DNA from: Pseudomonadota bacterium
Lineage (GTDB): Bacteria; Pseudomonadota; Alphaproteobacteria; Sphingomonadales; Sphingomonadaceae
Assembly (NCBI GenBank): GCA_030271565.1
Contig: JARXKR010000086.1
Span: forward strand, 1 to 5,133
Reading direction: 5' to 3'
DNA: 5,133 nucleotides
A program made the position numbers and the translations under genes. Position 1 is the first letter of the stretch. Each line of letters starts with the position of its first letter. A model generated the notes under the pieces. It saw only the letters and a list, made by a program, of their open reading frames with translations, did not search any database and was not told where the DNA came from. This document shows positions 1-5,011 of this stretch, in pieces.

Positions 1-765
1 CTTGTCTTCGGCGTCAACCGCAGCGATCGAGTCTTCCAGATCGCAGATCGTGGTCAGCGCGCTTTCGAGCACGACGTCCTTGATCCCGAGCGGGTCGGTG
101 CGGCCGACCGGGCTTTCGGGATCGACCAGCACTTCGATGTAGAGGCCGTTGTGGCGGAACAGGAAGCCACCGGGGCGCTGCGCCACCAGATGCTCGCTGG
201 TCCCGCCCGCCAGTGCCGCTTCCCAACCGGGGATCGCGTCATTCAGGAACGCCCGCGCCGCCGCAATCACCGCCGCGCCGCGCACCTGGTCATAGCCGCC
301 CGGGCGGGCTGGCGCCGCATCGAGCGCATCGGTGCCGTAAAAGGCATCGTACAGGCTGCCCCAGCGCGCGTTGGCGGCGTTGAGCAGGAACCGCGCGTTG
401 AGCATCGGCACGACGAGTTGCGGTCCGGCCATGGTGGCAATTTCGGCGTCGACTTCGGCGGTGCCAATTTCGAACGACGCAGGTTCGGGAACGAGATAGC
501 CGATTTTGGTTAGGAAGGCCTGATAGTCGGCCTGCTCGATTGCAGCCCCGGCGCGCTCGAGATGCCAGGCGTCGATCTGCGCTTGAAGATCATCGCGCTT
601 GGCCAGCAGTGCACGATTGACCGGAACAAAGCGTTCAAGCAGCGCGGCAAATCCTGACCAGAATGCCCCAGCATCCTTGCCCTGCGGCGCGAGAACTTCG
701 CTTTCGATAAATGCCGACAACGCCGCATCGACCTGCAGTCCGCACTTCTCAACCCGTTGGCGCAT
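1..765 (-). CDS. glcB: Malate synthase G, N-terminal 255 residues (runs off left edge)
   Basis: Malate synthase G condenses glyoxylate with acetyl-CoA to give malate in the cytosol, closing the glyoxylate/glycolate route. The minus strand is open from an ATG at 765 to the window edge. It starts MRQRVEKCGLQVDAAL and carries family blocks I recognise: GPQLVVP (residues 114-120), LNAANARWGSLYDAFYG (128-144), HNGLYIEV (205-212) and CDLEDSIAAVDAEDK (241-255), which lines up with the DCEDSVAAVDAEDK block of E. coli GlcB. The usual length is about 720 residues, so roughly two thirds, including the catalytic Arg, Glu and Asp of the TIM barrel, lies outside. GAGGT at 771-775 sits 5 bases before the ATG and supports this start. 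Residues about 175-205 look some 28 shorter than in E. coli, judged from memory. The gene is divergent from the M20-astA-astB operon. Identification is firm; activity cannot be judged from this part alone. Confidence 0.95.
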   Translation of the reverse strand, partial: MRQRVEKCGLQVDAALSAFIESEVLAPQGKDAGAFWSGFAALLERFVPVNRALLAKRDDLQAQIDAWHLERAGAAIEQADYQAFLTKIGYLVPEPASFEIGTAEVDAEIATMAGPQLVVPMLNARFLLNAANARWGSLYDAFYGTDALDAAPARPGGYDQVRGAAVIAAARAFLNDAIPGWEAALAGGTSEHLVAQRPGGFLFRHNGLYIEVLVDPESPVGRTDPLGIKDVVLESALTTICDLEDSIAAVDAEDK

Positions 766-842
766 TATTGACCTCACACATAAATTTGACGATTCCGGGG
801 AGGAACGCGTGGCGCTATGCCGCATGTGCGAAGGCAAGGCAA

Positions 843-871
843 CGCCTCCACTCTGCGGGGTTGGAGTGCGC
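843..871 (+). other. Imperfect hairpin in the leader of the M20 gene
   Basis: CGCCTCCA (843-850) can pair with TGGAG plus GCG (862-866 and 868-870), with T867 bulged out, giving 8 pairs around an 11-base loop. An alternative pairing of CACTC (849-853) with GAGTG (864-868) uses the same bases. There is no T-run after it, so it is not an intrinsic terminator. It ends 14 bases before the Shine-Dalgarno of the M20 gene. It could influence translation or mRNA stability, but chance pairing in GC-rich DNA is possible. Confidence 0.3.
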
Positions 872-884
872 CGCGCGCTCGGCT

Positions 885-890
885 AGGGAA
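885..890 (+). promoter_or_regulatory. Ribosome binding site that fixes the M20 hydrolase start
   Basis: AGGGAA is followed by 7 bases and then ATG at 898. This favours the start at 898 over the in-frame ATG at 817, whose extra 27 residues (MPHVRRQGN...) are rich in Arg and unlike any M20 N-terminus I know. Confidence 0.75.
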
Positions 891-897
891 GTTTTAT

Positions 898-2109
898 ATG
901 CAACAGCTTTCACCCATCGAAACGACGCTGCTGGCAGCGGTCGATCCCGCGCCAATGCTGGAGCAGGTAGTGGCCTGGTCGGCGGTCAACACCGGCACCG
1001 GCAACCTTGCCGGGCTGAAGCTGCAGGCCGCGCTGCTGGCCGCCGCCTTTTCCCGACTCCCGGGCGACCTCGGTCTGACCGACGCCGCGCCGATTACCGC
1101 GGTAAGTGCCGACGGACAGCAGCGCGATCTCGAAAACGGCCAGCACCTGGTGCTGCGGGTCCGGCCCGAGGCGCAACGGCGGTTCCTGTTGACCGGGCAC
1201 ATGGACACCGTGTTCCCCGCCAGCCACCCGTTCCAGACGCAGCAGTGGCTTGATGCCGAGACGCTGAACGGCCCCGGCGTGGCCGACATGAAGGGCGGGA
1301 TCGCAGTTATCATCGCTGCTTTGACCGCGTTCGAGACGAGCGAAGCCTCAGCCAGCGTGGGCTACGACGTACTGATCAATTCGGACGAAGAAACCGGCAG
1401 CTTGTCTTCCTCCTCGCTGATCGCCGAGCTGGCGCGTGGCAAGGCGGCTGCGTTGACGTACGAACCGTCCGCGCTGCCCGACGGCACGCTTGCCGGCGCC
1501 CGCGCGGGCAGCGGCAACTGGTCGCTGACGGTCACCGGCAAATCGGCCCACGCCGGGCGCAATCCGCAAGATGGGCGCAACGCGATCGTTGCGGCGGCGG
1601 CTTTGACGCTGGGTCTCAAGACGCTCGAGCGCGAGGGATTGTCGGTCAACCCCGCGAAGATCGACGGCGGCGGAGCGACCAATGTCGTACCCGATCTGGC
1701 GGTGCTGCGCTTCAACATTCGCCCGCGTGAGATCGCGCTGGCCGAAGCGTTCGAAACCGGACTCGCCGAACTGATCGCGCGGGTCGAGGCCGAACACGGC
1801 GTTTCCATCCACCGCCACGGCGGAATCAGCCGCCCGCCCAAAGCCATCGATGCGCGCGCCGAAAAGCTGTTCGGGATTGTCGAAGAATGCAGCGCGCTGC
1901 TCGGTTCGCCAATCTCGCGGATCGCTTCGGGCGGAGTATGCGACGGCAACAACATTGCGGCCTGCGGGGTGCCGGTGGTCGATACGATGGGGGTGCGCGG
2001 CGGCGCGATCCACTCGTCCGACGAATTCCTGATCGTGCCCAGCTTGGCCGAGCGCGCGCAGTTGTCGGCGCTGGTGCTGTACCGCCTTGCCACTGGAGCC
2101 GCTCTGTGA
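898..2109 (+). CDS. M20-family metallohydrolase (carboxypeptidase G2/ArgE-like), candidate N-succinylglutamate desuccinylase
   Basis: This is a 403-residue cytosolic dizinc amidohydrolase with the usual M20 layout: a catalytic domain split around a dimerisation domain. All expected site residues are visible: His101 and Asp103 in TGHMDTVFP, bridging Asp130 in GPGVADMKGG, general base Glu164 and ligand Glu165 in SDEETG, Glu189 in TYEPS, and His372 in GGAIHSSDEF. The dimerisation domain runs from about 200 to 310, with His218 in GKSAHAG and the GGATNVVP turn at 258-265. The CDGNN motif (348-352) and GVRGGAIH segment resemble carboxypeptidase G2, which cleaves N-acyl-L-glutamates. There is no signal peptide. 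The stop overlaps the astA GTG by 4 bases, so translation is probably coupled. I infer that it substitutes for AstE by removing succinate from N-succinylglutamate. Alternatives are an acetylornithine- or succinyldiaminopimelate-type deacylase, or a general N-acyl amino acid hydrolase. The family is certain; the substrate is inference. Confidence 0.9.
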   Translation: MQQLSPIETTLLAAVDPAPMLEQVVAWSAVNTGTGNLAGLKLQAALLAAAFSRLPGDLGLTDAAPITAVSADGQQRDLENGQHLVLRVRPEAQRRFLLTGHMDTVFPASHPFQTQQWLDAETLNGPGVADMKGGIAVIIAALTAFETSEASASVGYDVLINSDEETGSLSSSSLIAELARGKAAALTYEPSALPDGTLAGARAGSGNWSLTVTGKSAHAGRNPQDGRNAIVAAAALTLGLKTLEREGLSVNPAKIDGGGATNVVPDLAVLRFNIRPREIALAEAFETGLAELIARVEAEHGVSIHRHGGISRPPKAIDARAEKLFGIVEECSALLGSPISRIASGGVCDGNNIAACGVPVVDTMGVRGGAIHSSDEFLIVPSLAERAQLSALVLYRLATGAAL

Positions 2110-3137
2110 CTCACGTAATCCGCGCCGCGACCCCGGGCGACCTCCAGCATCTTTACGAGATGGCCAAGCGCACCGGCGGCGGGTTCACCAATCTGCCGCC
2201 CGACCGCAAGGCGCTGACCGCCAAGCTTGAGCGCTCGGCTGAGGGGTTTGCCCGGACCGAGGACGAAGTCGGCGACGACCTGTTCGTGTTCGTGCTGGAA
2301 AACGTCGCCACCGGCGAGGTGCGCGGGACCTGCCAGGTGTTCAGCTCGGTCGGGCAAAAATGGCCGTTCTATTCGTACCGGATCGGCGCGTTGACCCAGC
2401 ACAGTGAGGAGCTCGGCCGCACCTTCCGCGCCGACATCCTCAACTTGTCGACTGACCTTGAAGGCGCGTCCGAAGTGGGCGGGCTGTTCCTCCATCCGGG
2501 CGAGCGTGCCGGCGGGCTGGGCATGCTGATCGCGCGCAGCCGCTACCTGTTCATCGCCGCGCACCGCCCGCGCTTTGCCGACCGCTGCATCGCGGAGCTG
2601 CGCGGGGTGATCGACGAGGCCGGCGGTTCGCCGTTCTGGGACGGCGTCGCCGGGCGCTTTTTCGGCATGACCTTCCAGGACGCCGACGAATTCAACGCCA
2701 AGTTCGGCAACCAGTTCATCGCCGACCTCATGCCCAAACACCCGGTTTATATCGCGATGCTGTCCGAAGCGGCGCGCCACGTGATCGGGATGCCGCACCC
2801 ATCGGGCCGCGCGGCGATGCGGATGCTCGAGGTCGAAGGGTTCGCCTGGGAAAACTACATCGACATTTTCGATGGCGGCCCGACCATGACCGTGCGCACC
2901 GACCAGATCCGCTCGGTCCGCGAGGCCCAGAGCCAGACCGTAACCGCAATCGACGCTGACCTTGGCGAGCATACGCGGGGGGAGAAACGCCTCGCTTCGT
3001 TCGGTCACCTCGCCGGCTTCCGCGCTGCTTATGGCTGGACCGAAGGGCGCGACGGCGGAGTGGCGCTCGATCCCGCCTGCGCGGCCGCACTGGGGGTCAA
3101 GGAAGGCGACAGTATCACCCATGTCGCGCGCTGGTAG
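2106..3137 (+). CDS. astA: Arginine N-succinyltransferase, AST pathway step 1
   Basis: The enzyme transfers succinyl from succinyl-CoA to the alpha-amino group of L-arginine, starting ammonia-producing arginine catabolism. The 343-residue product nearly equals E. coli AstA (344) and aligns along its whole length. It starts VIRAATPGDLQHLYEMAKRTGGGFTNLP (shown here as MTHVIRAATP at 1-10 and TGGGFTNLP at 23-31). Other recognised blocks are RGVIDEAGGSPFW (166-178), FIADLMPKHPVY (204-215), HVIGMPHP (225-232) and YIDIFDGGPT (251-260). His231 matches the histidine I recall as the proton donor (His229) in E. coli. The fold is GNAT-like. The start is GTG at 2106: the GTGA overlaps the upstream TGA, and GGAG at 2095-2098 lies 7 bases before it. 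The frame stays open upstream to 1887, but that extension is only a shadow of the M20 gene. AstB begins 3 bases after the stop. No frameshift or missing block is seen. Confidence 0.97.
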   Translation: MTHVIRAATPGDLQHLYEMAKRTGGGFTNLPPDRKALTAKLERSAEGFARTEDEVGDDLFVFVLENVATGEVRGTCQVFSSVGQKWPFYSYRIGALTQHSEELGRTFRADILNLSTDLEGASEVGGLFLHPGERAGGLGMLIARSRYLFIAAHRPRFADRCIAELRGVIDEAGGSPFWDGVAGRFFGMTFQDADEFNAKFGNQFIADLMPKHPVYIAMLSEAARHVIGMPHPSGRAAMRMLEVEGFAWENYIDIFDGGPTMTVRTDQIRSVREAQSQTVTAIDADLGEHTRGEKRLASFGHLAGFRAAYGWTEGRDGGVALDPACAAALGVKEGDSITHVARW

Positions 3138-3140
3138 GCA

Positions 3141-4388
3141 ATGCTGCGCGAAATCAACTTCGACGGGATCATCGGCCCGAGCCACAACTACGCTGGGTTG
3201 AGCCTCGGCAATCTGGCTTCGGCTGGGCACGCTGGCGAAACTTCGCACCCGCGCGCTGCAGCGCTGCAGGGACTGGCCAAGATGCGGCACAATCTGGCGT
3301 TAGGGCTGGCGCAAGGTTTCCTGTTGCCGCTGCCCCGGCCCAACCCAGTTTTCCTCGAAGCGATCGCGGCTGACGGTAGCGAAGACCCGCGGCTGCGCGC
3401 GGCGGCGTGGTCGGCGAGCGCAATGTGGACCGCCAACGCTGCCACCGTCTCACCCGCGCCTGATACCGCCGACGGGCGCTGCCACCTGACCGCTGCCAAC
3501 CTGGTGACGATGCCGCACCGCGCGCAGGAATGGCCTGACACGGTCAGACAATTGCAAATCGCTTTTGCCGATATGGCGAAGTTCACAGTGCACGATGCAG
3601 TTCCGCCAAGCTTCGGCGACGAAGGCGCGGCCAATCATATGCGGATGTGCGCCGGGCACGGCACGCTGGGGCTGGAGATTTTCGTTTACGGAAAGCCGGG
3701 CGGTGCGTTCCCGGCGCGGCAACACGAGCAGGCCGCGCGAGTTGTTGCGCGGCGGCACGGGCTCGATCCGGCGCGCACACTATTCGTCGAGCAGAATCCG
3801 GTAGCAATCGCCGCTGGAGCGTTTCACAACGATGTGGTGGCAGTCGCCAACGAGCGGGTGCTGTTTACCCATGAGCAGGCCTTCGCCGATCCTGACGGCA
3901 CCTATGCCGCGATCCGCGCGGCCCTGCCCGAGGCCGAGATTGTCGTTGTCCCCGCCGGTGCGGTCAGCCTGACCGACGCGATTGCCAGCTATCTGTTCAA
4001 CGCCCAATTGCTCACCCTTCCCTCGGGCGAGATGGCGCTGGTGATCCCGCTCGAAGCCTGGGAGCATCCGCGTGTGCGCAAATGGCTGGACGGGATGCTC
4101 GCCTCAAATGGACCGATCCGCCAGGTGTTACCGGTCGACGTGCGACAGTCGATGGCCAACGGCGGTGGCCCGGCGTGTTTGCGGCTACGGGTAGTGGCTG
4201 ACCCGGCAACAGTCGACCCGCGGTTCATACTGGATGAAACAAAAGCGGCGCGGATCGAGGCGGTCATCGCGGCGCACTGGCCCGAGTCGATCAATCCGCG
4301 CGATCTGGGCTCCGCGGTCCTCGCCGAACAGGTTATTTCGGCCCGAACTGCACTGTTGATGGAACTCGAACTGTCTGAACTTGTTTGA
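3141..4388 (+). CDS. astB: N-succinylarginine dihydrolase, AST pathway step 2
   Basis: AstB converts N2-succinylarginine to N2-succinylornithine, two ammonia and CO2. It belongs to the guanidino-group-modifying (pentein) superfamily. The 415-residue product keeps the full catalytic triad: Glu161 in FGDEGAANHMR, His229 in GAFHNDVVAVAN and Cys346 in NGGGPACLRLR, equivalent to what I recall as Glu174, His248 and Cys365 of the 447-residue E. coli enzyme. Substrate-binding blocks are also present: GPSHNYAGLSLGN (12-24), MWTANAATVSP (95-105) and TMPHR (123-127). It is about 30 residues shorter than E. coli AstB, with no core motif lost. The ATG at 3141 follows the astA TAG after only 3 bases and has just a weak GGTAGG overlapping that stop, so translation is probably coupled to astA. 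astC, astD and a classical astE do not follow: the next gene is unrelated and no clear terminator separates them. Cytosolic and complete. Confidence 0.97.
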   Translation: MLREINFDGIIGPSHNYAGLSLGNLASAGHAGETSHPRAAALQGLAKMRHNLALGLAQGFLLPLPRPNPVFLEAIAADGSEDPRLRAAAWSASAMWTANAATVSPAPDTADGRCHLTAANLVTMPHRAQEWPDTVRQLQIAFADMAKFTVHDAVPPSFGDEGAANHMRMCAGHGTLGLEIFVYGKPGGAFPARQHEQAARVVARRHGLDPARTLFVEQNPVAIAAGAFHNDVVAVANERVLFTHEQAFADPDGTYAAIRAALPEAEIVVVPAGAVSLTDAIASYLFNAQLLTLPSGEMALVIPLEAWEHPRVRKWLDGMLASNGPIRQVLPVDVRQSMANGGGPACLRLRVVADPATVDPRFILDETKAARIEAVIAAHWPESINPRDLGSAVLAEQVISARTALLMELELSELV

Positions 4389-4497
4389 TTTTTGTCGAAG
4401 GTGTTTACAACCGGCACAGCGTTAACCTTTGCTGCCCTTGCAAATCCGCCGCTGGCATGATGTTTGCGGGATAAGTCGTAAAGGAATTGCGGTCGCC
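4389..4497 (+). promoter_or_regulatory. Spacer between astB and the small membrane protein gene
   Basis: This 109-base, relatively AT-rich stretch breaks the tight spacing of the operon and probably holds a separate promoter for the downstream gene. TTTACA (4404-4409) and TTGCAA (4439-4444) could each be a -35 box, but neither has a convincing -10 at normal distance. GCAAA (4440-4444) and TTTGC (4463-4467) form a weak inverted repeat with an 18-base loop. I see no strong intrinsic terminator for the ast operon. Confidence 0.35.
4481..4486 (+). promoter_or_regulatory. Ribosome binding site of the small membrane protein gene
   Basis: AAGGAA lies 11 bases before ATG 4498, a rather long spacing. 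It still supports that ATG over the upstream in-frame TTG at 4429, which has no Shine-Dalgarno and would add 23 residues containing Trp, His, Cys and several Arg before the conserved-looking core. Confidence 0.55.
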
Positions 4498-4740
4498 ATG
4501 CTTACCAAAATCAGCCGTCTGTTTGTGATCAAGAGCCCGGTTGAAGCTTACCTGATCATCTACGCCCTTGCGCTTGGCGCGGTTGAGCGCGGCAACATCT
4601 ATATCCAGCGATTTCCCGGGTTTGGCGGCAAGCTGCTGTTCCTCGCCTGCATGGGCGCGGTGTTCATGGCCGGGGCCAAGATCCTCGATTGCATCAAGCA
4701 CGAGAAGCGGCTGCGCGAGCAGCCCGAAACGGCGTTCTGA
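4498..4740 (+). CDS. Small two-helix membrane protein of unknown function
   Basis: I do not recognise a named family for this 80-residue protein. It begins MLTKISRLFVIKSPVEAY, a basic amphipathic lead. A short hydrophobic segment (about 17-29, AYLIIYALALGAV) follows, then a polar loop with Glu30, Arg31 and the GFGG turn (41-44), a second hydrophobic segment (about 46-63, LLFLACMGAVFMAGAKIL) and a charged C-terminus (66-77). This pattern fits a two-pass inner-membrane protein with both ends probably on the cytoplasmic side. From memory, similar short hypothetical proteins ending their second helix in AGAK-L-D occur in sphingomonads, which argues that it is a real gene. It starts 109 bases after astB, so membership of that operon is doubtful. 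Its stop (4738-4740) abuts the 3' end of the converging ssrA gene. A purely soluble role is unlikely. Confidence 0.75.
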   Translation: MLTKISRLFVIKSPVEAYLIIYALALGAVERGNIYIQRFPGFGGKLLFLACMGAVFMAGAKILDCIKHEKRLREQPETAF

Positions 4741-4742
4741 AG

Positions 4743-4818
4743 ACCGAGGAAAGTGGAGCGCTTCTGTTGCCCGGTGCGCTCCGTACCGCTGGAATCCGTT
4801 CTGTTGCCCGGTCGGTCC
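4743..4818 (-). repeat. Two tandem pseudoknot modules sharing a 14-base core in tmRNA
   Basis: ACCGGGCAACAGAA occurs twice on the minus strand, at 4812-4799 and 4775-4762, 37 bases apart. Each copy is the loop of its own stem. The first stem is GGACCG with CGG and TCC (4818-4813 with 4798-4796 and 4793-4791, AT bulged). The second is GGAGCGC with GCGCTCC (4782-4776 with 4761-4755). ACCG of each loop is complementary to a CGGT just downstream (4788-4785 and 4746-4743), and the second copy can extend to 6 pairs. The copies therefore have the same pseudoknot topology, with different but compensating stem sequences. Confidence 0.75.
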
Positions 4819-4844
4819 AACCGCGCTTTAGCTTTGTAAATTCA

Positions 4845-4856
4845 GGGCGTTAGCCC
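4845..4856 (-). other. tmRNA hairpin just after the tag stop
   Basis: GGGC (4856-4853) and GCCC (4848-4845) form a 4-bp stem with loop TAAC. It lies 6 bases after the tag stop codon, in the place of the helix that normally contains or follows the tag end. Confidence 0.6.
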
Positions 4857-4862
4857 GTCACA

Positions 4863-4898
4863 TTACGCCGCGAGAGCGAGTGCTTCGTTGTCGTTGGC
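4863..4898 (-). other. tmRNA tag reading frame, ANDNEALALAA
   Basis: Reading the minus strand from resume codon GCC (4898-4896) gives A-N-D-N-E-A-L-A-L-A-A and then TAA (4865-4863). With the alanine carried by tmRNA itself, the appended peptide is AANDNEALALAA. The AANDN start and the hydrophobic ALAA end are the classical SspB- and ClpXP-type signals. The tag is short and lacks the FAEEF-like middle of many alphaproteobacterial tags. Confidence 0.95.
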
Positions 4899-4910
4899 AC
4901 TTATGGGTTT

Positions 4911-4937
4911 TGAGCCTTGAACGGGTTACTCAGCCCG
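4911..4937 (-). other. tmRNA pseudoknot upstream of the tag (PK1)
   Basis: CGGG (4937-4934) pairs with CCCG (4925-4922) around loop CTGAGTAA. TGAG in that loop (4932-4929) pairs with CTCA (4914-4911). It ends 12 bases before the resume codon, the position expected for PK1, which is known to matter for tmRNA function. Confidence 0.8.
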
Positions 4938-4983
4938 GGTAAAAACTACGTCTTTCAACACACGTCGATCCTAGTTCGGCCCC

Positions 4984-5011
4984 GTCATTACCCCTGCGAC
5001 AACAGGAGAGG
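4984..5011 (-). other. Internal transcribed spacer of permuted ssrA
   Basis: These 28 bases lie between the encoded CCA (ends 5012) and the first G of the coding piece (4983). In two-piece tmRNAs this segment is removed during maturation. CCTG and CAGG in it can form a small hairpin around TTGTCG, which would hold the cleavage sites close together. The boundaries follow from the acceptor stem pairing. Confidence 0.8.

Larger units (their letters stand above)
766..897. promoter_or_regulatory. Divergent intergenic control region between glcB and the M20-astA-astB operon
   Basis: This 132-base gap separates two divergently transcribed units, so it must carry promoters for both. The glcB Shine-Dalgarno (GAGGT, 771-775) lies at its left end and that of the M20 gene (AGGGAA, 885-890) at its right end. 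A TTGACG at 786-791 on the plus strand resembles a -35 box, but I see no good -10 at 16-18 bases from it; the nearest, GCTATG at 814-819, is 22 bases away. I could not assign a minus-strand promoter either. No clear long operator palindrome is visible. The call rests on gene arrangement rather than on promoter motifs. Confidence 0.5.
4741..4983 (-). ncRNA. ssrA: tmRNA coding piece (5' tRNA half, tag frame, pseudoknots)
   Basis: The piece starts GGGGCCGAACTAGGATCGAC, the acceptor 5' strand plus the degenerate D-arm typical of tmRNA. Next come a pseudoknot (4937-4911), the tag frame (4898-4863), a GGGC/GCCC hairpin (4856-4845) and two tandem pseudoknot-like modules (4818-4785 and 4782-4743). 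The length is about 243 bases if the last pairing is included. The mature 3' end could be some bases shorter. Confidence 0.85.

Noticed and set aside
151..513. Plus-strand open frame of 120 codons opposite glcB
   Set aside because: It is the complement of strongly conserved malate synthase G sequence, Arg/Gly-rich and without a ribosome binding site.
817..897. In-frame N-terminal extension of the M20 hydrolase from ATG 817
   Set aside because: No Shine-Dalgarno, Arg-rich non-homologous residues, and a better start with AGGGAA exists at 898.
1887..2105. N-terminal extension of AstA in the same frame
   Set aside because: It overlaps conserved M20 sequence including the CDGNN and His372 region. 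The GTG at 2106 gives a length matching the family and a typical GTGA overlap.
1362..3290. A 642-codon open frame on the minus strand across M20, astA and the start of astB
   Set aside because: It lies antisense to three well-recognised genes, has no family similarity I can see, and is a typical product of high GC at third codon positions.
4429..4497. TTG-initiated extension of the small membrane protein
   Set aside because: No ribosome binding site at 4429, and the extension reads like untranslated leader. ATG 4498 has AAGGAA upstream.
4755..4782. GGAGCGC/GCGCTCC hairpin as a Rho-independent terminator of the plus-strand gene
   Set aside because: There is no T-run on the plus strand after it, and it is better explained as part of a tmRNA pseudoknot on the minus strand.
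4762..4812. Two 14-base direct repeats as CRISPR or insertion-site repeats
   Set aside because: Only two copies, both within tmRNA loops with matching stems; no array, cas genes or transposase nearby.
4568..4831. Open frame of 87 codons overlapping the end of the membrane protein gene and ssrA
   Set aside because: Out of frame with the membrane protein, Ser/Ala/Arg-rich, and runs through structured tmRNA sequence on the other strand.
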